From assembly GCA_947449255.1 (NCBI GenBank), contig CANFQX010000015.1, forward strand, positions 17,380-81,379: 64,000 nucleotides of DNA. The letters run 5' to 3'. Positions 18,913-27,964 of the stretch are shown here, piece after piece. The notes beneath the pieces were generated by a model that saw nothing but the letters and a program-made list of their open reading frames with translations, was not told the DNA's origin and searched no databases. Numbering within the stretch: position 1 is the first letter of the stretch; every line of letters starts with the position of its first letter. The translations under genes were made by a program, and so were the position numbers. This DNA is from Pseudobdellovibrionaceae bacterium (lineage in GTDB: Bacteria; Bdellovibrionota; Bdellovibrionia; Bdellovibrionales; Bdellovibrionaceae).

Positions 18913-20748
18913 CTAAGTCATTAAAACCTGAAACCCGCGCTCGATTAAACTCTTGGTCTCTGAGTTCAAACTGACTTTTGAATCTTGAAGTGCAATCAGG
19001 CGACTGTAGCTTTTCTGAGAAACATCTTTAAAATTGTTTTTCTCAGCAAGCTCATAAATTTCCATCGTCAAAAGCCAATCTGTTGGATATTGCTTTTCAA
19101 CTTTGGATTGAATTTCTGTTAAGGAAGCTTCCCCAGCTGATTTCTCTTCGCGCATTTTTCGAACTTGTGAATACAATTCACAGAGATCTTTATTTTTTTC
19201 GGTCAAATTGGTCTTGGCCTTTCCGGCCGGAGTCCTAACCCCGACTTCTGCAAAGTAGGTGCTGCGATCTGGAGCTCCGCCAAAAACAGACACCACTTGA
19301 TCGCCGCAAGCCATATCATAAATTCCCCAGGAAGGATCAAATAATACTTTGTCCTTCGAGCTGACTTTACAATCCTTGAAACTCAACACTATTTTTTTAT
19401 TATCAATACTGATTTCGCTCGTCAAAACACCTTCGACAACAACGCCCGACTGGAATTGAATTTTCCCCTTATTTTGCCCTTTGAAACCTAAGGATTCCAA
19501 ATCTAAAAGACTTAAATCAGCCGCTGACTTATTTAAATCCTTAATCAATCCCACAGGGGTGCCATATCCGGTCTGATGATATTTTGGTCCTTGCTCATGC
19601 AATTGCTTTTTTTGATAAGCCAGCTGACAGGGACCCTCAAATTGCAAATAATAAATACCATCCGTAGAATTGTTGTGAATTTCTTTTAAGATGCCACCTA
19701 TTTGCACACCGCTATCTAACTGTGTGGCTGTCACCGTCCTAGCAATCTTTGCCTTTGCAAGGCCGTTTAATCCACCAATTTTATAGGCCATTGTTCTGCT
19801 AAATTCATGAACAACAGCATGCAGAGTTGCAAAATCAGGAGATTGAAATAAAAGGGGCTGGGGCTTGGTGATATCAAAGTTGACCAAAGTGCAATCTAAT
19901 GAAAAGGGAATTTTTGTAACATGTGGGTTTAGGCATTCAAAACTCTCTCCCGCAGAAGAAAGCAAGCCTGCTCCGTAAATCAAGGGACTGTCTGAGGGGC
20001 CCACAAGACCATACTCAGTACTCCACCAGGCCATTCTTGTCAGCATGGTGGCTTCGCTGGTGTAAGTGACCGTTGCTAAAGTTTGATCTAAGCGAGATTG
20101 CGCTGCCAAAATTTGTTCTGCAGTTGCGGAAGGGTCTTCTTTAGTGATGGAGAGGTGAAGGATTGCATCATAAACGTCTAAATCCTCCTTACTAAAAATG
20201 GCATTTTCTGAAATTTCGCCATAGGTACGAAGATATTCAGCATAGTCAGAATCCACGATCATGGGCGCATGCCCTGCCGCTTCGTGAACGATGTCTGGAG
20301 CTGGTGTGTAGGCAATGTGTTCCACTGAGCGCATATCACACGCAATCGGCAATACACCATTGGCTTGAACTTCAAGAAAAACAGCCGGCGGAATAAAACC
20401 ACTGACAGGAATTGCGCGCCATCCAAATTTTTGCAGACAAAGATCCATGTCTTCAATTTTTGGAATTCGTTCAATGGAAATCCCAAGGTTCTTCAAGCCA
20501 TCCAAATATTTTGGGTGACCATGCAAGGTGAAAAAAGCTTTATTCACACGCATGATATATCGCCAAGAAGCATGATCAATGGGAGTGTATAAATCGTAGT
20601 CTTGCTCGACTATATATTGCTTCACTTCATCGCCAAATTTGTTCAAATCAAATGGTTTATTTTTCATTGGCGAAACGATAGCCAAGATCAAGAACCCTGT
20701 CAATCGGTGCAATTTCGCTAATTTTTTAGGCAGATTTTTATGGAGCAC
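18913..20748 (-). CDS. Long-type biopterin-dependent aromatic amino acid hydroxylase (phenylalanine hydroxylase-like)
   Basis: It would hydroxylate an aromatic amino acid, most likely Phe to Tyr, using Fe(II) and tetrahydropterin. Of 611 residues, the catalytic domain occupies about 45-310. The metal ligands are His155 and His160 in VHEAAGHAP and Glu245 in WWSTEYGLVG. The C-terminal half (about 320-611) lies beyond the usual bacterial enzyme of under 300 residues; it contains no domain I recognise. The frame begins at a GTG with an upstream AGAGG site. An internal ATG at 20667 would drop 27 residues that contain a short hydrophobic run; I cannot decide between them, and a cytoplasmic enzyme would favour 20667. 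No pterin-recycling gene is adjacent. Confidence 0.87.
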   Translation of the reverse strand: MLHKNLPKKLAKLHRLTGFLILAIVSPMKNKPFDLNKFGDEVKQYIVEQDYDLYTPIDHASWRYIMRVNKAFFTLHGHPKYLDGLKNLGISIERIPKIEDMDLCLQKFGWRAIPVSGFIPPAVFLEVQANGVLPIACDMRSVEHIAYTPAPDIVHEAAGHAPMIVDSDYAEYLRTYGEISENAIFSKEDLDVYDAILHLSITKEDPSATAEQILAAQSRLDQTLATVTYTSEATMLTRMAWWSTEYGLVGPSDSPLIYGAGLLSSAGESFECLNPHVTKIPFSLDCTLVNFDITKPQPLLFQSPDFATLHAVVHEFSRTMAYKIGGLNGLAKAKIARTVTATQLDSGVQIGGILKEIHNNSTDGIYYLQFEGPCQLAYQKKQLHEQGPKYHQTGYGTPVGLIKDLNKSAADLSLLDLESLGFKGQNKGKIQFQSGVVVEGVLTSEISIDNKKIVLSFKDCKVSSKDKVLFDPSWGIYDMACGDQVVSVFGGAPDRSTYFAEVGVRTPAGKAKTNLTEKNKDLCELYSQVRKMREEKSAGEASLTEIQSKVEKQYPTDWLLTMEIYELAEKNNFKDVSQKSYSRLIALQDSKVSLNSETKSLIERGFQVLMT

Positions 20749-20943
20749 GAAGAGCCCTCTCGCCTCTCGAGAGATAAAAAACCCTCAGAAAATCTCATTT
20801 TGAGGCGTTCTCCTTTTTTACAGGAGAGTGACAAAATTTGAGATTTGCACTTTCGCCAAGAAGATAGGCCCTGTGAATCTGCGACTTTACCTAAGACCCT
20901 CAACCGGCACAAGCCTTGCTGGATCTTTTATAAGGGAGAAAAA

Positions 20944-22554
20944 ATGCAAATCTCTATTTATATAAAAAAAACCTGGCTTCACCTGTTATTGATAGGGGCA
21001 TTAATAATTCCTGCCCTCGATGTCCATGCTGGGCTATGGAACCCCTTCGCGAAAAAAGCTCCCGATACTCCAATCACTCAACAGGGTGCCTTAAGTCACG
21101 TCGAAAATATCTTCATTAAAAAAGTTCTTGCAGATATTAATTCAAAGACAACGACTTATTCTAGCTACTCCTTGGCAAAACGTAAGGTGTCTGGAGCTGA
21201 CGCTGAAAAGCACAGCCTTGTTCTAACCCCCACACACACAGAAATCATTCCTGAATATTCTGAAGAAGGATTAAAATTTAAACTGATCTATGATGAAATC
21301 GCTCTAAAAAACCCTAAATATATTGTCAAAGAATTGGCCCTCATCAATGCGATATGCACAAGTCACGGCGTAGATACCTCATTCACCTCTGATTTTTATG
21401 GAGCATTAGACTATAAAACTAAAAAGTCCATTGAATCACCCCATTCTGTTGCAGAATTAATAGCCAATGCAAATGCAGGCAGCCCTACAGCAAGAGCTCG
21501 ATGGGTCGAACTGCAGGCACGAATATTAAAAAATTTAAGTCTAAGTCCACCCATGACTCAAAACCTGCAATTGCCAGAAAATACAATTGCAGAAATCAGC
21601 CAAGAGCTTGAATCTGAGCTTTTCGATCTTGAAGCCAAGGCCCTTCAATTTTCGCGCAAACAAAAAAAAATGCTCACTCAGTGGAAAACAGAATCAGGTC
21701 AATTGGATCAACTGGAAGCCCTACCAGAAAAATTAAATGACTTGATACTAAATAATGATCGCCAAGGCGTCAGACAAATGCTTGAGGCTTACCTTCCCTG
21801 GGCCGTCATGGAACCAGCTGAAATCAATGCATGGAAAATATGGCTTGAAGCCATCGAACATCCCAATCGTGAAAAGACCACGGTCGCCTTTCGGGGAGTG
21901 AAATACGACAACGATAAAATTCAGCGCCGAAAAACCAATGATGGCCGCGAGATTTTTGGTTTCATGTCGACCATTTTAACAAAAAACCAAGGCAGCTATA
22001 CTCGTCGTCTGCGTTCTTTAACGACCAATCGTGAGAAAAATGGAGATCATAGCTTCAACAATGAAAACTCTAATATTTTGTCCGTCAAAATGGCTGATCA
22101 GATGGAGGCCCACGCGGTATCTCCAGAGGGGTCGAATTTTCTTTCATTCACCTTTGATCCAGAGGTCGCCAGGTCCTTTATGGGTTTAAATCGCAATTCA
22201 CTTCCCTTTGGAGGATTACTAGCAGTCAAGATTGATTCGCGACGTATGATTCCAAATATCGCCTCTATGTATAACCATGAAGTTGAAATTTTAGCACCGC
22301 TGATCGTCTTTCCGGATGAAGTCATAGCCTACAAAGAAGGTTCATTCACGGAAGACTACACTTTCAGACAATATGTTTCCGAAGTTTCAAGTCAAAGTGG
22401 AATTGATTTTATTCCGTGGTTAAAGTCACATGGAAGTTCAGGAATCCAAGATAAAGAAATGATAAATCGCTACAGAATTCAAGGTTATGATTTTATGAAG
22501 TCCATCATCGCAACGGATAAAAACAAAAGAACTTGCTCAAGAGTATTTAATTAA
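20944..22554 (+). CDS. Exported protein with R-STS-ExE ADP-ribosyltransferase motifs
   Basis: This 536-residue protein starts at the ATG at 20944, placed by the GGGAGAAAAA site; the frame extends further upstream without support. Residues 1-29 are a signal peptide (cleaved near HAG). The middle (about 40-300) is helical and unrecognised. The C-terminal part (about 310-470) shows the three motifs of mono-ADP-ribosyltransferases in order: Arg317 in VAFRGVK, the STS-like Ser401-Phe-Thr403 in FLSFTFDPEVA, and Glu446-Val-Glu448 in NHEVEILAP. An ExE Glu pair is the mark of Arg-directed enzymes. If active, it would transfer ADP-ribose from NAD to a protein. A target in prey is plausible but inferred. 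The convergent papain gene follows. Confidence 0.7.
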   Translation: MQISIYIKKTWLHLLLIGALIIPALDVHAGLWNPFAKKAPDTPITQQGALSHVENIFIKKVLADINSKTTTYSSYSLAKRKVSGADAEKHSLVLTPTHTEIIPEYSEEGLKFKLIYDEIALKNPKYIVKELALINAICTSHGVDTSFTSDFYGALDYKTKKSIESPHSVAELIANANAGSPTARARWVELQARILKNLSLSPPMTQNLQLPENTIAEISQELESELFDLEAKALQFSRKQKKMLTQWKTESGQLDQLEALPEKLNDLILNNDRQGVRQMLEAYLPWAVMEPAEINAWKIWLEAIEHPNREKTTVAFRGVKYDNDKIQRRKTNDGREIFGFMSTILTKNQGSYTRRLRSLTTNREKNGDHSFNNENSNILSVKMADQMEAHAVSPEGSNFLSFTFDPEVARSFMGLNRNSLPFGGLLAVKIDSRRMIPNIASMYNHEVEILAPLIVFPDEVIAYKEGSFTEDYTFRQYVSEVSSQSGIDFIPWLKSHGSSGIQDKEMINRYRIQGYDFMKSIIATDKNKRTCSRVFN

Positions 22555-22556
22555 TT

Positions 22557-22590
22557 AAAAAATAGCCCAGGAAAATATATTCTTCCTGGG
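22557..22590 (-). terminator. Terminator downstream of the papain-family gene
   Basis: On the minus strand, CCCAGGAA pairs with TTCCTGGG (8 bp, plus-strand positions 22566-22573 and 22583-22590) and is followed by CTATTTTTT. It sits 16 bases past the papain gene stop and, tail to tail, may also stop transcripts of the ART-like gene. Confidence 0.85.
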
Positions 22591-22605
22591 TCCATTCATG
22601 AGGCA

Positions 22606-24120
22606 CTAATTTTTAAGATTGACGTCCAAATGGGAACTTTCGATCACAGCATCTATTTTATTTGTCTTTACATGACCCACAAACCAGATTTCATATTTTC
22701 CATCAGGCACAAGATTGGTTCTCCAGCCCAGAGTCAACCGCGAAGGAACCACAGAAACATCTTTTATTTTCTCTTGACCATCAGGACCCCTGCGGTGGAA
22801 TTCCAATGAGCTCATAGGGACTGAATTCGTCGTGGCATTGATTTCGATTTCAATACGCCCTTTAAGATTGTCTTTTAAATTGGTGCCCTTATGGCCTTGA
22901 TAAGTAAGGTTCATTTGAGGAGCTTTATTAGCGACATAGAAGTAATGCTTAATCGATGAACCGATTTTTTCACCCAATTTATTGAGGGCGATCACTTGCA
23001 TTTCATAGCGACCGTCAGGCAAAGCACTGATATCAAAATCCTGAGCGCAATCTTTGGCGACGCAGGCCACATGATCTAAAACTTGATTGTTTCGATCATA
23101 AATCACTGCTGCTAAGGAATCTGTGGCAGAATAAGTTGCAAAGGCTTTTAAAGGTGCCACATCGGAATAGTAGGATGAGTTGTCAGGCGTCTGAATTGAA
23201 ACTCCCCCTTCCAAAGCTGGAACATGGTACAACCAAGTGGAATTTCCAACCCCTGAGTCATCGCTATATGCTACATACCCAAAGCCATTTTCACCCCAGT
23301 CCTGTCCCCAACTGTTGCGTATAATGAAAGCTTTTTTTGCATCATCATATCCAACAATAGAAATGGCATGTCCACCAAGAATAGGTCCACTGGCATGTTT
23401 ATAGACTCCGCCAGAGTAAGCCACAAAGTCTTTGTAAACCTTAAGAGAGGTTACAACAGGGCCCTGCTGCAAAGCTTTTTTAACGGCATTGATATTCTTA
23501 AATCCCCAAGTTGGCCTTTGATAACTTGAAATTTTAATAGCCCGCTTGCTTGCATCAGGACAAGATTCTTGGCAGGAAATATTTTCACCCGTCGAGCCCG
23601 ATCTGTATTGCATACAAGACTCGTCCGGTGCGCCAAATTTCTGCAAAAACCCAGCTGCACTTTCGGGCTGCCATCCAATTTCACAAACTCCACCACCGCA
23701 AGAAAAAAGATATTGTGGAGAGAGCTTAATATTAAAACTTGGAAACAGAGATGATATTTTATATTGAGTCTCTAACACCCCAATTGCAGCAAAAGCCACA
23801 CAGCTTCCGCAATTGGCTTGATCTTTCATTGGTGAAACCCAATTTTGACCCTCTTTGTTTCTCCAATCCAGTTGAGAAGGCAAAGCCTCTTGCACTTCTA
23901 AAGTTTCATTGGTTTCAAACTCCACATCCTGTGGGCCATCTAAACGCAGGCCCATATAGCGATGCAGATCACCATCAGACATCACCGTTAGATGATTTTT
24001 CTTGACCTGCCAATCTCCACCAGAATTTTGAATTTTTTGATTTAAATTATTTATATCTAAGAGCTGAGCTTGCGCACCTTGAACTAGCAAGAATGATGCG
24101 AATAGAATAAGTGATTTCAT
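22606..24120 (-). CDS. Secreted papain-family (C1A) cysteine protease with Ig-like C-terminus
   Basis: The 504-residue protease has a signal peptide (1-19) and a short pro-region (about 20-79). The papain domain (about 80-310) keeps all key residues: oxyanion Gln101, nucleophile Cys107 in QANCGSCVAFA, His251 in GGHAISIVGYDD and Asn269 in RNSWGQDWGENGF. Several further Cys residues allow disulfides. The C-terminal part (about 315-504) reads as two beta-rich domains, as in secreted proteases that carry substrate- or surface-binding modules. C1A proteases are uncommon in bacteria. Role: digestion of host or prey protein is plausible. A pro-region this short is odd and may limit zymogen control. 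Confidence 0.92.
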   Translation of the reverse strand: MKSLILFASFLLVQGAQAQLLDINNLNQKIQNSGGDWQVKKNHLTVMSDGDLHRYMGLRLDGPQDVEFETNETLEVQEALPSQLDWRNKEGQNWVSPMKDQANCGSCVAFAAIGVLETQYKISSLFPSFNIKLSPQYLFSCGGGVCEIGWQPESAAGFLQKFGAPDESCMQYRSGSTGENISCQESCPDASKRAIKISSYQRPTWGFKNINAVKKALQQGPVVTSLKVYKDFVAYSGGVYKHASGPILGGHAISIVGYDDAKKAFIIRNSWGQDWGENGFGYVAYSDDSGVGNSTWLYHVPALEGGVSIQTPDNSSYYSDVAPLKAFATYSATDSLAAVIYDRNNQVLDHVACVAKDCAQDFDISALPDGRYEMQVIALNKLGEKIGSSIKHYFYVANKAPQMNLTYQGHKGTNLKDNLKGRIEIEINATTNSVPMSSLEFHRRGPDGQEKIKDVSVVPSRLTLGWRTNLVPDGKYEIWFVGHVKTNKIDAVIESSHLDVNLKN

Positions 24121-24450
24121 AACCCCTCCAATGTGAGAAATCCTATCAATGAATGATTGAATACTGAAGAAAATTAAATATTTACATATTCTGCTATCGC
24201 GGTTGCATCATGAATCTAGACTAAAGGCAGGGGCTTGAAATGGGCTTTATGTCTGTGAATAGCTCCTTCAAGGAAGTAAGAAAAAAGCCCCCCAGTAGTC
24301 TCAAAATAAAACGACTAACAAAACTTCACCCGCCTGGAAATAGAATGACTCACATTTTTCTTAATATGAGATTTTTGATTCAAAAAGTGCACTTCAGAAA
24401 TTTGTTAGAAGACCCGATGAAATACATGATGAAAAAAGGTGGAATAAATC
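24121..24450. other. Intergenic region between protease and diguanylate cyclase, 330 bp
   Basis: It contains divergent promoters by position. A 73-codon frame at 24240-24461 overlaps the cyclase start and has no good ribosome site or protein-like pattern, so I do not call it. Nothing else was recognised. Confidence 0.4.
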
Positions 24451-25869
24451 GTGAAATATGAAATGCAACCCGATATATTTGATCACTTTCAAGATGCGGT
24501 CTGCATCCTCAATGAAGATTTATTTCCGGTTTATTTTAACCTGAGTTTTGCAGCTTTAATTCAGGAAAACTCAACTCGACTCATCTATAAAAAGAAAATT
24601 TATAATTTACTTACTTTCGAAGACTTTGAATGGGAGAACATCTACCAGAGCTCCCTGTTGCCTATGGAGTCACAACCTCGTGAAATCCAATTTAAAATTA
24701 AGAATCGGACAGGAGTTTTAAAATTAGCATGGAAAAGCACTCGCCTCGAAGAAGGCAAATTTCAGATCGTGCTCAATTTGAGGGATGTGACATCGGAATC
24801 TGAGCTATCTAAAAAATTCAATGAACAAATTCTACAGAAAAATGAAACTATTAAATCTTTAGATGAGCATATCTTTCAAATTTCACTGATAAAAAATGTT
24901 CACGAAAAAGCCTCGAGCGATGACGACCCCCTTGTGATGTTAAGAACCTTATTCAACAATTTCGTTCAGATTTTAAAACTTGAATACGTGATGTACATCA
25001 GAAAGAACGACCTGACACTAGCGCCACAATTGAAAGTGTGCTCTTCACCAACTCGCGTTGATGATCGAATCATTCAAAATCACATTGAGTCTTTTAGTTC
25101 TGAACTGATGTCATCGGGTCTATCCAATTCTAAAGTCAATGACATCCATTGGATCAGCTTGAATTTTAAAGACGATTCAGATCAGATGCGCTATTTTGTC
25201 TTCGGAAAACTTGAAAAATTTTCGTCAAAAGAAGAAAAAATAGTCGAAGCTCTTTGTGAGGCCCTCAATAAGTCTTTAGACAACAGAGAGCTCTTCAAAA
25301 AAGCAATCACCGATGACATGACCGATCTCTATAATCATAGATATTTCAAATTGCGTTTAGAAAAAGAAATGCATGAGCACGAGACCTCCAGAAAAAAAAT
25401 GGGACTCTTCATGCTAGATATTGATTTTTTTAAAAGAGTTAACGACACTTACGGGCATCTCGCTGGGGATATCGTTTTAAATGCCTTTGCCAATTGCTTA
25501 AAAAACTTCTGTCGAACCACTGATATCTCTGCCCGATATGGAGGCGAAGAGTTCGCCCTCATTCTTCAGGACATAGATGAATCCAATGCCTTCAGCATTG
25601 GAGATCGATTGCGACAGACAATTGAAAAGCTCAATATCTCCTTACCGGGAGTCGAGAAGAAATTAAATATCACTATCAGCATTGGTGTCAGCCTTTATCC
25701 CACGCACGCACAAAGTCCAATGGATCTTATAGCGGCTGCTGATAAATGCCTCTATCAAGCAAAAAAGATGGGTCGCAATAAATGCATTGTCATGAACGAT
25801 GCGATCAGTAAAATTATCACCGACAAAAACCCTCCGCCTAAGGGAAATTCGAAAAGAAAAGCGGCGTGA
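24451..25869 (+). CDS. Diguanylate cyclase (PAS- and GAF-like sensor, GGDEF)
   Basis: It makes c-di-GMP from two GTP. The 472-residue chain starts at a GTG with GGTGGA seven bases upstream. Residues 1-130 look PAS-like, 135-270 GAF-like, and the GGDEF domain occupies about 280-450. The catalytic motif is GGEEF (364-368). The product-inhibition I-site RTTD (355-358) sits exactly five residues before it, so feedback control is likely. There is no TM segment, so the protein is cytoplasmic. It is the only c-di-GMP gene in the window. Confidence 0.92.
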   Translation: MKYEMQPDIFDHFQDAVCILNEDLFPVYFNLSFAALIQENSTRLIYKKKIYNLLTFEDFEWENIYQSSLLPMESQPREIQFKIKNRTGVLKLAWKSTRLEEGKFQIVLNLRDVTSESELSKKFNEQILQKNETIKSLDEHIFQISLIKNVHEKASSDDDPLVMLRTLFNNFVQILKLEYVMYIRKNDLTLAPQLKVCSSPTRVDDRIIQNHIESFSSELMSSGLSNSKVNDIHWISLNFKDDSDQMRYFVFGKLEKFSSKEEKIVEALCEALNKSLDNRELFKKAITDDMTDLYNHRYFKLRLEKEMHEHETSRKKMGLFMLDIDFFKRVNDTYGHLAGDIVLNAFANCLKNFCRTTDISARYGGEEFALILQDIDESNAFSIGDRLRQTIEKLNISLPGVEKKLNITISIGVSLYPTHAQSPMDLIAAADKCLYQAKKMGRNKCIVMNDAISKIITDKNPPPKGNSKRKAA

Positions 25870-25884
25870 ATTTTGTTGTCTAAA

Positions 25885-27528
25885 TCAATACAACCGATAA
25901 CGCACACTCGTTACAATGATCTCAGGCTTAAGCCAGAGATATGCTCTAAGCATTAATGCGGTCTGATTGTGCAAGAATCGATGATACCAATGTTTTGTCA
26001 CAAATTCCGGAATAATAACAGTCACAACTTGACCATTTTTTTCATGCTTCACTTGATCTATATAATTTAATACTGGCTCCATAATTGAACGGTACGGCGA
26101 TTTTAAAACAATCAGCGGCACCTGTGGCACAGCCTTTTCCCATTGGTCTTTAAGTCTTTGTGTCGCTTCTGGGGACATTTCAACATAGCAGGCTCGTACA
26201 TCCTTTGAAATTGAACGCGCATATTGCAAAGACAAAAGAACACCAGGATGCAAGTTAGACACGGGAACAAGGGCCGCATGGTTTGATGGCAACATACTTG
26301 CTGTTTGATCTCCAGAAACTTTTCCGAGGCGACGTGCTACAAACAAGTAGTGATTTTTTATTTGCAAGAAAAACCAGACAAAAGCTGGAATCAAAATCAG
26401 CACAAGCCATGCACCACTTAAAAATTTGGTCATTGCAATGACAAGCAGAATAACAAAGGTGGTCAAGGCACCAATGCTATTAAAAATTAAAGCTCGCATC
26501 CAACCTGCTTCACGCAGTCTTAAGTGATGTCGAATCATTCCAAGTTGAGATAATGTAAATGAAAGAAAAACTCCCACGGCATACAATGGAATCAAATGAT
26601 GAGTAACGCCGCCAAAGGCCATCAGCAAGAAAAGAGCCGCCAAACTCAACCCCATAATCCCGTTTGAAAAGACCAAGCGATCCCCTAGACTACCAAGTTG
26701 TCGCGGCAAGTATCCATCGCAGGCGAGCAAACTGGCCAATCTTGGAAAGTCAGCATAACTGGTATTCGCGGCGAGAAACAAAATAAGGGCGGTCGAAATC
26801 TGCACAACATAATACAAAAAATTGTCGCCAAAAACTTGACCTGAAAGCAATGAAATCACAGTTTTGCCATCGTGAGGTACAATCCCCATCATATGTGCTA
26901 AAAATGTAATTCCAATAAACATCACACCCAACAAGCCTGCCATCCAAACCATTGTGATTTTAGCATTTTTTTGAGCTGGCTTTTTGAAAATTGGAATCCC
27001 ATTTGAGATGGCTTCAATCCCAGTGAGTGCCGAACAACCCGACGAAAAGGCCCGCAAAAGCAGGAAAATAGGAATCTCTGGATATATTTCATGAACTAAA
27101 GGCGCCTGCACCGCAACCTTACCCAGCGCCATCTTAACGGCACCAGTTACTATCAGAACTAAAATCGACACGATAAAGAAATAGGTTGGCAATGCAAATA
27201 CACTTGCCGACTCCTTGATACCACGCAAATTCATCAGCATGACAAAAAGGATAACGAGTGCACCGATCAGCACCTTGTGTTCCTCGTAGCCAGGAAATGC
27301 TGAGGTAAAGTTTTCAACTCCGGCAGCCACAGAAACCGCAACCGTCAGAGTATAATCTATTAATAGCGAAGCAGCTGCGACTAAGCCCGCTTTTTTACCT
27401 AAATTTTCTTTTGCGACGGTGTAAGCACCACCACCGTTAGGATATGCATCAATTGTTTGACGATAGGACAAAGTGATAATCACTAAAAGTGCCGCAACAG
27501 CCATGGCGATCGGTAAAGACCAAGCCAC
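25885..27528 (-). CDS. APC-superfamily permease, KimA/YdaO-like, missing its N-terminus (likely pseudogene)
   Basis: The 547-codon frame encodes about 12 TM helices and a C-terminal cytoplasmic tail, like the KimA/YdaO potassium importers. It opens with helix 2 (GTG at 27528) because the true N-terminus is cut off by an in-frame TAG at 27601-27603. Reading through that stop restores the conserved start of the family, including the GMPLATEHLSHE segment and KALAVLS just before the stop. Substitution of one base (TCG to TAG) would account for it. Without TM1 the protein is unlikely to transport. An internal restart at GTG 27528 is possible but lacks support. Substrate assignment to K+ is by family only. 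Confidence 0.75.
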   Translation of the reverse strand: MAWSLPIAMAVAALLVIITLSYRQTIDAYPNGGGAYTVAKENLGKKAGLVAAASLLIDYTLTVAVSVAAGVENFTSAFPGYEEHKVLIGALVILFVMLMNLRGIKESASVFALPTYFFIVSILVLIVTGAVKMALGKVAVQAPLVHEIYPEIPIFLLLRAFSSGCSALTGIEAISNGIPIFKKPAQKNAKITMVWMAGLLGVMFIGITFLAHMMGIVPHDGKTVISLLSGQVFGDNFLYYVVQISTALILFLAANTSYADFPRLASLLACDGYLPRQLGSLGDRLVFSNGIMGLSLAALFLLMAFGGVTHHLIPLYAVGVFLSFTLSQLGMIRHHLRLREAGWMRALIFNSIGALTTFVILLVIAMTKFLSGAWLVLILIPAFVWFFLQIKNHYLFVARRLGKVSGDQTASMLPSNHAALVPVSNLHPGVLLSLQYARSISKDVRACYVEMSPEATQRLKDQWEKAVPQVPLIVLKSPYRSIMEPVLNYIDQVKHEKNGQVVTVIIPEFVTKHWYHRFLHNQTALMLRAYLWLKPEIIVTSVRYRLY

Positions 27529-27741
27529 TGCACCTGCAGCAAATAAAGATAATGGAATTAAAATTTCTTCTGTTGCATAAGCGACTGATGAAAGAGCATC
27601 CTAGGACAATACAGCCAGTGCTTTCCACTTTGGAATGAGTTCATGTGAAAGATGTTCCGTTGCTAATGGCATTCCAACAAAAGTTCGCTTCAGTCGACGA
27701 AAAAGACCCACTTGATGCTCCAAATTAATTCTATGATACAT
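27529..27741 (-). pseudogene. Detached N-terminal fragment of the KimA-like permease
   Basis: Reading from the ATG at 27741 in the permease frame gives 46 residues (MYHRINLEHQVGLFRRLKRT...), then TAG at 27601-27603, then the rest of helix 1 (DALSSVAYATEEILIP) leading into the permease frame. The whole 27741-25885 frame is 619 codons with one internal stop at codon 47. This is either a true null allele, readthrough, or a base-calling error. Confidence 0.7.
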
Positions 27742-27964
27742 CACAACTACGCCTGAGGTATTTTCATTGCAACAAAATTTTTAATTGTTTGGGTGCAAAT
27801 TGTCATTCAGCGGATAGATCTTCAAAAATGCCTACACAATAAGCATCAACTTCATTCAAACCCCCAACCAGGGTCTATTTCACAAAAATTAGCGCTTTTT
27901 TGACCAACAGTAATTTGCCGAAATTCACAAAGGATGGTAACTAAGCTTAAAAAGTGAGACCCCA

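Noticed and set aside
24240..24461. 73-codon plus-strand frame before the diguanylate cyclase
   Set aside because: It overlaps the cyclase start, lacks a ribosome site and has no protein-like pattern.
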